Assembly: GCA_934646005.1 (NCBI GenBank) | Contig: CAKUED010000004.1 | Coordinates: 77,151-141,150 of the forward strand | Direction of reading: 5' to 3' | DNA: 64,000 bases | From: an uncultured Oscillospiraceae bacterium | Lineage (GTDB): Bacteria; Bacillota; Clostridia; Oscillospirales; Oscillospiraceae | Part shown: positions 47,289-55,174 of the stretch, piece by piece | Position numbering within the stretch: position 1 is the first letter of the stretch | Layout of the letters: each line of letters opens with the position of its first letter | Position numbers and translations under genes: made by a program | Notes under the pieces: generated by a model | The model's database searches: none | What the model saw: only the letters and a program-made list of their open reading frames with translations | What the model was told of the DNA's origin: nothing

Positions 47289-47645
47289 ATGGATACAAAC
47301 GTGAAACGTGGCGATATTTTTTACGCGGACCTGAGCCCCGTTGTGGGCAGCGAGCAGGGCGGCACGCGCCCGGTGCTGATCGTCCAGAACGACACCGGCA
47401 ACAAGCACTCGCCGACGGTCATCGCCGCCGCGATCACCAGTCAGACGGGCAAGGCGCGGCTGCCGACGCATATCACGCTTGCGGGGCACGACGTTGGACT
47501 GAGCAAGGACTCCGTCGTCCTGCTCGAACAGATCCGCACCATCGACAAGCGCCGCCTGCGCGAGCATATGGGGCACGTGGACGACAGCCTGATGAATCAG
47601 GTGGACTCCGCCATTGCGGTCAGCTTTGGTCTGCAATCGCCCTGA
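47289..47645 (+). CDS. MazF/PemK-family endoribonuclease toxin (EndoA type)
   Basis: A 118-residue MazF-fold mRNA interferase. VKRGDIFYADLSPVVGSEQGGTRPVLIVQND is the family N-terminus, with the loop Gly-Gly-Thr-Arg-Pro used for catalysis; THITLAGHDVGLSKDSVVLLEQIRTIDKRRL follows as in B. subtilis NdoA. I start at the ATG at 47289; a GTG at 47280 is in frame. In Bacillus the gene follows alr and an antitoxin gene (ndoAI). Here the 173-bp gap after alr has no antitoxin reading frame that I can support, so this MazF appears to be without a cis-encoded partner. Confidence 0.88.
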   Translation: MDTNVKRGDIFYADLSPVVGSEQGGTRPVLIVQNDTGNKHSPTVIAAAITSQTGKARLPTHITLAGHDVGLSKDSVVLLEQIRTIDKRRLREHMGHVDDSLMNQVDSAIAVSFGLQSP

Positions 47646-47666
47646 GCGCGGGAATAAGACATCCGT

Positions 47667-47690
47667 CCCCGGCATAGCCTTATGCCGGGG
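47667..47690 (+). other. Perfect hairpin before the 165-residue gene
   Basis: A 10-bp stem (47667-47676 with 47681-47690, loop GCCT). It lies eight bases before the next ATG and includes the G-rich bases likely used as ribosome site, so it could damp translation initiation; without a T tract it is a poor terminator. Confidence 0.5.
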
Positions 47691-47698
47691 GCTGGTTT

Positions 47699-48196
47699 AT
47701 GGAATTTTCCGTTTTACGCGGCGGCGCGGTCTGTGGCAGGCTCTCGGCGGTGCGCGAGGGGCTTTACTGGCGCATTCGCGCCGAGTGCCGCGCGATGCTG
47801 GGCGTGGTGCGCCTGTACGGCTGCGCGCCGGACGGGACGCGGCAGCTTTTCGGCGTGCTGCTGCCGGAGGAGCGCGCGCTGTGTCTGCGCCGCAAGCTGT
47901 CCGTGAGTGCGCTGCCGCTCACGGAGGACTGGCGCTTCACGACCGATGAGCGCGAGCCGGTCACGGTCGGCGGCATTGCCGTTCCGAACGGGGAGATCGA
48001 GCGGCAGGGGAGCACGCGGCGGCTTTTTGTGCCGTTTGATGCGCAGATGCCGTTCTGCCTGATGGAATACGTCTGCTTTTTCGCGCTCACGCGGCGGGAG
48101 GGCAGGATCTTCTGGATGTGCGCATTGGATGAAAAAAACACACCGCTCCTTGTTGACAATCCGCCGAAATGTGATACAATATCTCAAGTTTCATAG
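47699..48196 (+). CDS. Conserved-type hypothetical protein, 165 residues
   Basis: A soluble protein without signal peptide, rich in Arg and Cys, beginning MEFSVLRGGAVCGRLSAVREGLYWRIRAEC. The pattern of short strands (GGAVCGRLSAVREGLYWRI, VRLYGCAPDGTRQLFGVLLPE) suggests a beta-sandwich with repeated G-x-L edges. I do not recognise a family. The last 45 bases contain the alaS promoter, so its 3' end doubles as regulatory DNA. It lies between mazF and the alaS T-box. Confidence 0.6.
   Translation: MEFSVLRGGAVCGRLSAVREGLYWRIRAECRAMLGVVRLYGCAPDGTRQLFGVLLPEERALCLRRKLSVSALPLTEDWRFTTDEREPVTVGGIAVPNGEIERQGSTRRLFVPFDAQMPFCLMEYVCFFALTRREGRIFWMCALDEKNTPLLVDNPPKCDTISQVS
48153..48180 (+). promoter_or_regulatory. 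Promoter of the alaS T-box leader
   Basis: TTGACA (48153-48158), a 16-bp spacer and TACAAT (48175-48180) with an extended -10 TG two bases upstream. It is embedded in the 3' end of the preceding coding sequence. Confidence 0.85.
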
Positions 48197-48420
48197 AGAT
48201 TTCTGCTATGAAGAAGTCAGCCGCAGAGCCTGCGCGTGCAGAGAGAAGGGGACGCTGGAAGCCCTTCCGTGTTCAGCCTGCGGCAGCCGCTTTGGAGCAT
48301 CCCCGCGGTGAGCGGGGCGGGTGCGCCCGTTATGGCGCGGCTAAGATGCGTTTTTACGCAATTAGGGTGGTACCGCGAACGAGCTTCGCCCCTATGCCGG
48401 GGCGGGGTCTATTTTTTTAT
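48195..48420 (+). promoter_or_regulatory. T-box riboswitch, tRNA-Ala (specifier GCC)
   Basis: The T-box core GGGTGGTACCGCG is at 48365-48377. A terminator stem of six GC pairs (CGCCCC/GGGGCG at 48387-48392 and 48399-48404) is followed by a run of seven T at 48412-48418. The candidate specifier GCC is at 48286-48288, six bases before GAGC. AGAGAGAAGG of Stem I lies near 48240. It controls alaS in response to uncharged tRNA-Ala. Confidence 0.9.
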
Positions 48421-48455
48421 TCTGGTAAACAAAAGAAAAGGAGTTCTGTAAAGAT

Positions 48456-51116
48456 ATGGCACACAAAGCATACGGGCTCAATGAGCTGCGCGAAATGTTC
48501 CTGCGCTTTTTTGAGTCCAAGGGTCATCTGCGCCTGCCGAGCTTTTCGCTCGTCCCGCGCAACGACAAATCCATCCTGCTCATCAACGCCGGCATGACGC
48601 CGATGAAGCCGTGGTTCACCGGCGAGGAAGAACCGCCGCGCCACCGCGTCACGACCTGCCAGAAGTGCATCCGCACGGGCGACATCGAAAATGTCGGCAA
48701 GACCGCGCGTCACGGCACCTATTTTGAGATGCTTGGCAACTTCTCCTTCGGCGACTATTTTAAGAAGGAAGCCATTCCCTGGGCGTGGGAATTTCTGACC
48801 AGCCCCGAGTGGGTCGGTCTCGAGCCGGACCGGCTGTATCCGTCCGTGTTCGCGGGCAATGAAACAACGCCCGCCGACGATGAAGCGTTCCGCATCTGGA
48901 ACGAGGAGATCGGCATTCCCGCCGACCGCATTTTCAAGTTCGGAAAAGAAGATAACTTCTGGGAGCACGGCTCCGGCCCGTGCGGTCCGTGCTCGGAAAT
49001 TTACTATGACCGCGGTGAGCAGTACGGCTGCGGAAAGCCCGGCTGCACCGTCGGCTGCGACTGCGACCGCTATGTCGAGGTCTGGAACGTGGTGTTCTCG
49101 CAGTTCGATAACGACGGGCACGGTCACTACACCGAGCTCAAGCAGAAAAACATTGACACCGGCATGGGTCTGGAGCGCCTTGCGTGCGTGTGCCAGAACG
49201 TCGATTCGCTCTTTGACGTGGACACCGTGATGAACATCACGAACAAGGTCTCCGAGCTGACCGGCGTCCACTACGGCGAGAGCCACAAGAAGGACGTGTC
49301 CCTGCGCGTGATCACAGACCATATCCGCTCGGCGACGTTCATGATCTGCGACGGCGTGCTGCCGTCGAACGAAGGACGCGGCTATGTCCTGCGCCGCCTG
49401 CTGCGCCGTGCCGCGCGGCATGGTAAGCTGCTGGGCGTCGATCATCCGTTCCTTTATGAGATCATCGACACCGTTGTGCACGAAAACGAGTGCCAGTACC
49501 CCGAGCTGCGCGAAAAGCAGGCGTATATCACGCGCGTCATCAAGACCGAAGAAGAGAGCTTCGCCCGCACCATCGACGGCGGTATGCGCATCTTCCAGGA
49601 GATGCTCGCCGGTCACAAGGAAAAGGGCGAGACGGTATTCTCCGGCGCGGACGCGTTCAAGCTGTACGACACCTACGGCTTCCCGATCGACCTGACCGCC
49701 GAAATGGTGGATGAGCAGGGCATGAGCGTGGACGAGGACGCGTTCCAGAAGCTCATGCAGGAGCAGAAGACCCGCGCCCGCGAAGCGCGCAAGGCGCTCG
49801 GCGACCTCGGCTGGGCTGGCGTGGAATTTGGCAAGGAAATGCCCGCGACCGAATTTGTGGGCTATGACCGCGTGGAGACCGAGGCGAAGATCCTTGCGCT
49901 CGTCTCCGACGAAGAGCTGCGCGACGAGATCGGCGAGGGCGCGGAGGGCATCGTGGTGCTCGACCGCACGACGCTTTACGCCGAGATGGGTGGTCAGGTC
50001 GCCGATCACGGCGTGATCCGCACCGCTGCGGGCGAATTTACCGTGACCGATGTGCAGAAGAACAAGGGCGGCAAATTCATGCACTACGGCAAGGTCACCG
50101 CCGGAACGCTGCGCGTGGGCGAGAGCTGCACGAGCGCGTATGACGAGCCGCGCCGCCGCGCCATCGCGCGCGCGCACTCGGCAACGCACCTTCTTGATAT
50201 GGCGCTGCGCCGTGTGCTGGGCGACCATGTCCATCAGGCGGGTTCGCTCGTTGAGCCCGACCGCCTGCGCTTTGACCTGACGCATTTTGAGGCTGTGAAG
50301 CCCGAGGAGCTGGCAAAGATCTCCCGCATCGTCAGCAGCGCCATTATGGCGGCAGAGCCTGTTTCGGTGCGCGAAATGCCGCTGGAGGACGCCAAAAAGC
50401 TCGGCGCGGTCGCGCTGTTCGGCGAAAAGTACGGCGATGTCGTGCGTGTGGTGAGCATGGACAAGTCCATCGAGTTCTGCGGCGGCACGCACGTTGCCAA
50501 CACCGGCATGATCGGTCCGTTCCGTATTCTCAGCGAGTCGTCCGTCGCCTCCGGCGTGCGCCGCATCGAGGCGATCACGGGCGAAGCGACGCTCGATCAG
50601 ATCGACGCGCTGGCAGAGCGCATCACACACCTTGCCGAGATGTTCAAGACGACCCCGGCGGAGCTGTTTATGAAGGCGGAGGGCAGCCTGCGCGAGATGC
50701 GCGAGCTGCGCCAGAAGATCGAAACGATGAAGGATAAGCTCCTCGCCGGCGAGATCGACCAGTTCCTGTTCTCGGCAAAGACGGTCGGCGGCGTCAAGGT
50801 GCTCACCGCCAACCGCGGCGGCATGGACGCGAACGCGCTGCGCCGCATGGGTGACTTCCTGCGCGACCGTGAGCCTGCGATCGTCGCCGTGCTCAGCGCC
50901 GTCAGCGGCGACAAGGTCACGCTGCTTGCCGTCTGCGGCAGGGACGCCGTTGCCAAGGGCATCAAGGCGGGCGATATTATTAAGACCATTGCGCCCATCG
51001 TCGGCGGCCGCGGCGGCGGCAAGCCCGACAGCGCCATGGGCGGCGGCACGGACGTCAACAAGGTGGACGACGCGCTGGCGGCTGTGGACGATTTTGTGGC
51101 GTCCAAATTGCAGTAA
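48456..51116 (+). CDS. alaS: Alanyl-tRNA synthetase
   Basis: An 886-residue class II synthetase. The catalytic domain includes FFESKGHLRLPSFSLVPRNDKSILLINAGM and GTYFEMLGNFSFGDYFKKEAI. The editing domain has the zinc/water-binding motifs HSATHLLDMAL and CGGTHVANTG that clear mischarged Ser and Gly. The C-terminal C-Ala/DHHA1 domain ends with GGRGGGKPDSAMGGG. Length is normal. AAAAGGAG precedes the ATG. Confidence 0.97.
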   Translation: MAHKAYGLNELREMFLRFFESKGHLRLPSFSLVPRNDKSILLINAGMTPMKPWFTGEEEPPRHRVTTCQKCIRTGDIENVGKTARHGTYFEMLGNFSFGDYFKKEAIPWAWEFLTSPEWVGLEPDRLYPSVFAGNETTPADDEAFRIWNEEIGIPADRIFKFGKEDNFWEHGSGPCGPCSEIYYDRGEQYGCGKPGCTVGCDCDRYVEVWNVVFSQFDNDGHGHYTELKQKNIDTGMGLERLACVCQNVDSLFDVDTVMNITNKVSELTGVHYGESHKKDVSLRVITDHIRSATFMICDGVLPSNEGRGYVLRRLLRRAARHGKLLGVDHPFLYEIIDTVVHENECQYPELREKQAYITRVIKTEEESFARTIDGGMRIFQEMLAGHKEKGETVFSGADAFKLYDTYGFPIDLTAEMVDEQGMSVDEDAFQKLMQEQKTRAREARKALGDLGWAGVEFGKEMPATEFVGYDRVETEAKILALVSDEELRDEIGEGAEGIVVLDRTTLYAEMGGQVADHGVIRTAAGEFTVTDVQKNKGGKFMHYGKVTAGTLRVGESCTSAYDEPRRRAIARAHSATHLLDMALRRVLGDHVHQAGSLVEPDRLRFDLTHFEAVKPEELAKISRIVSSAIMAAEPVSVREMPLEDAKKLGAVALFGEKYGDVVRVVSMDKSIEFCGGTHVANTGMIGPFRILSESSVASGVRRIEAITGEATLDQIDALAERITHLAEMFKTTPAELFMKAEGSLREMRELRQKIETMKDKLLAGEIDQFLFSAKTVGGVKVLTANRGGMDANALRRMGDFLRDREPAIVAVLSAVSGDKVTLLAVCGRDAVAKGIKAGDIIKTIAPIVGGRGGGKPDSAMGGGTDVNKVDDALAAVDDFVASKLQ

Positions 51117-51128
51117 GGAGGAAAAATT

Positions 51129-51467
51129 ATGTCGGATTGTCTGTTTTGCAGGATCATCGCCGGGGAAATTCCCAGCACCAAGGTCTATGAGGACGAGCAG
51201 TGCTTTGCGTTTCTGGACATCGCACCGCTCGCGCCGAAGCATTTTCTCGTCGTGCCCAAGCAGCACTTCGCGTCCGCCGCGGAGGTGACGGAGGAGAATG
51301 AAGCCGTGATCGGGCACATCTACACCGTCATCGCCAGGCTCGCGCGCGAGCAGGGCTTTGCGGACGGCTACCGCGTGGTCACGAACGTCGGCGAGCTCGC
51401 CGGTCAGACCGTGCACCACATCCATTTCCATGTGCTTGCCGGCAAAACGCTCGGGAGCTTCAATTAA
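51129..51467 (+). CDS. HIT family nucleotide hydrolase/transferase
   Basis: A 112-residue HINT-type protein. CLFCRIIAGEIPSTKVYEDE is the N-terminal zinc-finger-like block and HHIHFHVL is the histidine triad that cleaves phosphoramidates or dinucleotides such as AMP-lysine. It acts in the cytoplasm. AAGGAGG precedes the ATG, 12 bp after alaS, so it shares the alanine T-box transcript. HINT enzymes hydrolyse aminoacyl-adenylates, which makes the pairing with alaS suggestive. Confidence 0.95.
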   Translation: MSDCLFCRIIAGEIPSTKVYEDEQCFAFLDIAPLAPKHFLVVPKQHFASAAEVTEENEAVIGHIYTVIARLAREQGFADGYRVVTNVGELAGQTVHHIHFHVLAGKTLGSFN

Positions 51468-51474
51468 AAATAGC

Positions 51475-51511
51475 AAACCCCGCCGCCATGAAAAATGGCG
51501 GCGGGGTTTTT
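51475..51511 (+). terminator. Terminator of alaS-HIT operon
   Basis: A 15-bp perfect stem including AAA/TTT ends (51475-51489 with 51495-51509, loop GAAAA), ending in TTTTTAA. The A tract on the left makes it usable from the other side too. Confidence 0.93.
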
Positions 51512-51518
51512 AACCTCC

Positions 51519-51706
51519 GTAGGGGTCGATGCCCCGCTCTCCCCGGCAGAATGCAATCGCAAAATTGCGCACGCCATCGGCGACAACGTACAACGTGCTG
51601 TAGGGGCGGACGCCTCTGTCCGCCCGTTGGGCAATTGCGGGTTTGCCGCAACGTATCGTAAAAACGGACGTGCGCCGTGCGGGGAGAGCGCGGCATCGAC
51701 CCCTAC
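51519..51706. repeat. Palindromic intergenic repeat A (interleaved)
   Basis: Left arm 51519-51544 starts GTAGGGGTCGATGCC; right arm 51681-51706 is its inverted complement with one mismatch in 26 bases. No coding potential is supported inside. It lies in the gene-poor gap between HIT and the WYL regulator and interleaves with repeat B. Confidence 0.75.
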
Positions 51707-51785
51707 AAACAATGTGCGGATTCGCATAAGCGCATTCGATTTTGCGGGTGCACACCGCCGGGCGGACAGAGTCGTACGCCCCTAC
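51600..51785. repeat. Palindromic intergenic repeat B (interleaved with A)
   Basis: Left arm 51600-51625 starts GTAGGGGCGGACGCC; right arm 51760-51785 is its inverted complement with three mismatches in 26 bases. Both A and B ends share the hexamer GTAGGGG pattern, so they look like members of one repeat family. Arm order along the DNA is A-left, B-left, A-right, B-right. The remaining ~28 bp to the WYL stop hold nothing I can name. Confidence 0.7.
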
Positions 51786-51813
51786 GGGTGCATACTATTC
51801 CGCATTGGTACGG

Positions 51814-52791
51814 CTATTCGTACTGCTCCATGCTATGTTTACATAATTCCAAATACGCCTCGACTGCGTTTTGCGGGAATACGATCTTTGCCGCGCCGCC
51901 GAAGCCTGCCAGCCAGCCGAAAAAGACAGGGGAGACGGCAATGTCCGTTGTGAGCGTAAAGTGCGAATCACCGTCTGGAATTAACATAACATCGTGACCA
52001 AAGTGATCGAGCACCACGCCCGCGAGGGGGTTTTCAAATCGCATTTTGACCTGCATCTGCTCGCCGCCGAACATCCCGAACACATTTTTGCCGTATTTCG
52101 ATACGTCCAGCGCGCGTGTCTCGTCGTTTACGATGCGCGGCGTATCCAGCATCTGAAGCTGTGCCATCTTGTCCACGCGGTAGTGCGTGATGCCGTGGCG
52201 CTCGGAGTAGGCGACGAGGTAGTAATTCTCATTCTCCCAGCACAGCGCGTAGGGGCTGGCGACGTAGCGCCGATTGCGGAAGTGCTTCTGCTTGTCAACG
52301 CCCCACTCAAAATAGCGGAACTGAATTTGCTGGTTTGCGGCAATAGCTTCGTGAATTTGATCTACGGTGTAAAACACGCTCTCGTTCATCGTTTTCACGC
52401 GCCCGGATACGACCACCTGCCGCCGCAGGCGACCTGCGTCCCACCGGCTCGCCAGCGTTTCGAGCTTGCGGATGAGCTGGACGGTTTTGCGCTCGGAGAG
52501 GAATTTGCTTGCCTGCACGGCGTCTACCAGCAGCTTGAGCTCCGGCAGCTCAAACTCGCGCGAGGCAAGATAATACCCGCCGTTTTTGCCGTTTTGCAGG
52601 CAAATGTCCATGCCGAGATCCTGCAGCGCCGCGATGTCGCTGTATATGCTCTTGCGCTCTGCCTTGATGCCGTGCTCTGCGAGCGCAGCGATGAGCTGCT
52701 GCGCGCTCATGGGGTGCGCCTCGTCCGTCTGCTGCTCCAAGAGCCGCGCGAGGAGCATGAGCTTTAGCTTCTGATTGTCCGACCTTGCCAT
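51814..52791 (-). CDS. WYL domain transcriptional regulator
   Basis: A 325-residue regulator starting at 52791 with AGGAGGT upstream; the open frame continues upstream only as a shadow of nfo. The N-terminal ~70 residues form a winged helix-turn-helix (MLLARLLEQQTDEAHPMSAQQLIAAL and RKSIYSDIAALQDLGMDI, HTH_11 type). Residues ~140-220 are the WYL domain (IQFRYFEWGVDKQK, RRYVASPYALCWENENYYLVAY), followed by a WCX-type C-terminal domain (MRFENPLAGVVLDHFG). WYL domains sense nucleic-acid ligands or nucleotides in DNA damage and phage-defence regulators. It is divergent from nfo, a DNA repair gene, and shares its promoter region. Confidence 0.9.
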   Translation of the reverse strand: MARSDNQKLKLMLLARLLEQQTDEAHPMSAQQLIAALAEHGIKAERKSIYSDIAALQDLGMDICLQNGKNGGYYLASREFELPELKLLVDAVQASKFLSERKTVQLIRKLETLASRWDAGRLRRQVVVSGRVKTMNESVFYTVDQIHEAIAANQQIQFRYFEWGVDKQKHFRNRRYVASPYALCWENENYYLVAYSERHGITHYRVDKMAQLQMLDTPRIVNDETRALDVSKYGKNVFGMFGGEQMQVKMRFENPLAGVVLDHFGHDVMLIPDGDSHFTLTTDIAVSPVFFGWLAGFGGAAKIVFPQNAVEAYLELCKHSMEQYE

Positions 52792-52813
52792 CGTGCCACC
52801 TCCTGTACAGTTT

Positions 52814-52866
52814 ATTGTACCGCAGCCGCGCCGCGCTTGCAAGAGGGCGGCAGGATATGATATGAT
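52814..52866. promoter_or_regulatory. Divergent promoters sharing one palindromic -35 hexamer
   Basis: The palindrome TTGCAA at 52837-52842 can serve both strands. On the plus strand an 18-bp spacer leads to TATGAT (52861-52866) for nfo. On the minus strand a 17-bp spacer leads to TACAAT (52819-52814) for the WYL gene, whose leader would be only about 16 bases. The minus -10 also overlaps TGTACA-type words (52804-52820) that could be an operator. Confidence 0.7.
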
Positions 52867-52887
52867 AAAAACAATAGGAGGGACGTT

Positions 52888-53715
52888 ATGCTTTATCTCG
52901 GCTGTCATCTTTCCTCGTCGGGCGGCTTTGCCGCGATGGGAAGGACCGCGCTGGTCATCGGCGCGAACACGTTTCAGTTTTTTACCCGCAACCCGCGCGG
53001 CGGGCAGGCAAAAGCCATCGACCCGGCAGACGCGCAGGCGCTCGCAGAAATGCAGAGCTCCGGCGTGGTCGGTCCGATCGTCGCGCACGCGCCGTACACC
53101 ATCAATCCCTGCGCCGCCGCGGAAAAAACGCTGGACTTTGCCCGCCAGACGATGAAAGACGATCTGGCGCGCATGGAATATCTGCCCGGCAATTTCTATA
53201 ACTTCCACCCTGGCAGCCATGTGGGGCAGGGGACGGACGAAGGCGTCCGGCTGATCGCCGAAACGCTCGATTTTGCCATGACGCCGGAGCAGTCCACCAC
53301 GGTGCTCCTCGAAACGATGGCGGGCAAGGGCACGGAGGTCGGCGGGCGCTTTGCGGAGCTGCGTGCTGTGATCGACCGATGCAGGCTGCCGGAAAAGCTC
53401 GGCGTATGCCTCGATACCTGCCATGTGCACGACGCGGGGTATGACATCGTTTCGCATTTTGAGGACGTGCTGGCGGAATTTGACCGCGTGCTGGGTCTCT
53501 CGCGCCTGCGCGCCATCCACTTAAACGACAGCAAAAATCCCCTCGGCGCGCGCAAGGATCGCCACGAGTGCATCGGGCGCGGCGAGCTCGGGCTGGAGGC
53601 GCTGGAGCGCGTGCTGCGCTTTGCAGCGGCACGCGACCTGCCCGTTGTGCTGGAAACGCCGAACGATCTGGCGGGCTACGCGGCGGAGATCGCGCTTTTG
53701 CGAAATAATTTCTGA
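52888..53715 (+). CDS. nfo: Deoxyribonuclease IV (AP endonuclease)
   Basis: A 275-residue TIM-barrel endonuclease IV that cuts 5' of abasic sites in base excision repair. Metal-binding His, Glu and Asp residues appear in order: VAHAPYTIN, FHPGSHVG, LLETMAGKG, CLDTCHVHDAGYD, IHLNDSKNPLGARKDRHE and LETP, which together provide the three-zinc site. AATAGGAGGG precedes the ATG. It is divergent from the WYL regulator. Confidence 0.95.
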   Translation: MLYLGCHLSSSGGFAAMGRTALVIGANTFQFFTRNPRGGQAKAIDPADAQALAEMQSSGVVGPIVAHAPYTINPCAAAEKTLDFARQTMKDDLARMEYLPGNFYNFHPGSHVGQGTDEGVRLIAETLDFAMTPEQSTTVLLETMAGKGTEVGGRFAELRAVIDRCRLPEKLGVCLDTCHVHDAGYDIVSHFEDVLAEFDRVLGLSRLRAIHLNDSKNPLGARKDRHECIGRGELGLEALERVLRFAAARDLPVVLETPNDLAGYAAEIALLRNNF

Positions 53716-53733
53716 AACGTCTCTTCAGGATTG

Positions 53734-53762
53734 TTGCACTTTCGGTCGGATTATGGTACTCT
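53734..53762 (+). promoter_or_regulatory. Promoter of the AI-2E family permease gene
   Basis: TTGCAC (53734-53739), 17-bp spacer and TACTCT (53757-53762), 31 bp before the ATG. Confidence 0.55.
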
Positions 53763-53793
53763 TAAAAAGGTTCGAAAGGATGGTGGGGCGTGT

Positions 53794-55092
53794 ATGAAGG
53801 AACGCAGAGACAGCACTTATTTTAAGTGGGGCGTCACGGCGCTGGCAGTTATTTTTATCAGCATTCTGCTCGTCGTGATCTTTACGGATCTGCCGGGCTT
53901 CTTCAAGCTGGTGACCAATATCCTGAGCATCCTTTCGCCGCTTATCTCCGGCGCGGTCATCGCGTTTTTGCTCAATCCGCTCGTGCGTCTGGTCGATCGG
54001 CGGCTCGCACCCAAGCTCACAAAGCACGAGAAAAAGCCCGGCTCGGGTAAAAAACTCAGCCGCGCGATCTCCATTGTGTTTGCGCTGATCTTTGCGGCGC
54101 TTGTGATCTACGCATTCTTCTCCATTCTGCTGCCGCAGCTCGGCGAGAGTATTCAGGGCATCATCGACAGCGCGCCGAAGTACTTCCTCAGCATTGAGCA
54201 GTGGGCGACGAACCTGCTGGCGGATAATCCGGAGGTTCAGTATTACGCTGATATGGCGATCGGTAAGATCCAGGAATATCTCAACGAATGGGTCAGCACC
54301 AGCCTGCCAAATGATATTCAGAACGTGCTCACAACGGTTTTTACCTCCGCGTTCAGCGTGGTCAAGAGCCTTGCAAATATCGTGATCGGCATTTTCGCGT
54401 CGATTTACATCCTCGCGTCCAAGGATAAGTTCCAGGCGCAGAGCAAAAAAATCGTTGTGGCGCTCTTTAAGCCCGCCCGTGCCGACCATATCCTGCACGT
54501 CGGGCGCGAGATCAACCGCGTCTTTAACGGCTTTGTCATCGGCAAGATCATCGACTCCGCCATCATCGGCGTGCTGTGCTACCTGGGGATGCTCATCCTC
54601 AAGCTGCCGTACCCGGCGCTGGTCGCCACCGTCGTGGGCGTGACGAATGTCATCCCGTTCTTCGGTCCAATCATCGGCGCAGTGCCCTCCGCGCTGCTGA
54701 TCTTGCTCGTAAACCCCCTGCAGGCGTTCTATTTCGTGATTTTCGTCATCGTTTTGCAGCAGGTGGACGGCAATGTCATCGGTCCGAGGATCCTCGGAAA
54801 CTCCGTGGGCATCTCGGGCTTCTGGGTGCTCATCTCCATCACCGTGGCGACGAGCCTGTTCGGCTTTGCCGGGATGATCCTGGGCGTGCCGGTGTTTGCG
54901 GTCATCTATATGCTCATCAGCGACGCGGTCAACAGCGCGCTCAGGCGCAAGGGCAGATCGACTGTGACCAACGATTACTATGCCATCCGCGCGGTCGAGG
55001 TCCTGCCGGAGGAATCGGCGGAATCCGAGCCGCAGGCGGAAGCGCCCGCAGCGGAGGAAGAACCCGCAGCGGACGAACCCGCAAAGAAATAA
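53794..55092 (+). CDS. AI-2E/PerM family membrane transporter
   Basis: A 432-residue protein with about seven to eight transmembrane segments. The family pattern is clear: VIAFLLNPLVRLVDRRL near the N-terminus, a long soluble insertion around residues 110-190, KIIDSAIIGVLCYLGMLILKLPYPALVATVVGVTNVIPFFGPIIGAVP in the core, and QQVDGNVIGPRILGNSVGISGFWVL. Family members include TqsA (AI-2 export) and sodium/proton antiporters, so the cargo is not determined. The C-terminal ~35 residues are an acidic Glu/Ala/Pro tail. The start at 53794 is preceded by a G-rich site. Confidence 0.85.
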   Translation: MKERRDSTYFKWGVTALAVIFISILLVVIFTDLPGFFKLVTNILSILSPLISGAVIAFLLNPLVRLVDRRLAPKLTKHEKKPGSGKKLSRAISIVFALIFAALVIYAFFSILLPQLGESIQGIIDSAPKYFLSIEQWATNLLADNPEVQYYADMAIGKIQEYLNEWVSTSLPNDIQNVLTTVFTSAFSVVKSLANIVIGIFASIYILASKDKFQAQSKKIVVALFKPARADHILHVGREINRVFNGFVIGKIIDSAIIGVLCYLGMLILKLPYPALVATVVGVTNVIPFFGPIIGAVPSALLILLVNPLQAFYFVIFVIVLQQVDGNVIGPRILGNSVGISGFWVLISITVATSLFGFAGMILGVPVFAVIYMLISDAVNSALRRKGRSTVTNDYYAIRAVEVLPEESAESEPQAEAPAAEEEPAADEPAKK

Positions 55093-55097
55093 GGATC

Positions 55098-55129
55098 AGC
55101 ACCCCTCATGGTTGCCCGTGAGGGGTGCT
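55098..55129 (+). terminator. Hairpin after the AI-2E family gene, weak terminator
   Basis: An 11-bp stem (55098-55108 with 55119-55129) is followed by TGTAAACTTTG. The T tract is interrupted, so readthrough into the FHA-SEDS gene is possible. Confidence 0.5.
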
Positions 55130-55174
55130 TGTAAACTTTGACACTGCCGCGCAGCGGCGCGGTGAGGAATTACT

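Noticed and set aside
48417..51476. 1019-codon open frame on the minus strand across alaS
   Set aside because: It mirrors alaS, which has full catalytic and editing motifs. The antisense product is rich in His, Arg, Val and Ala without motifs, as expected from GC-rich codon bias.
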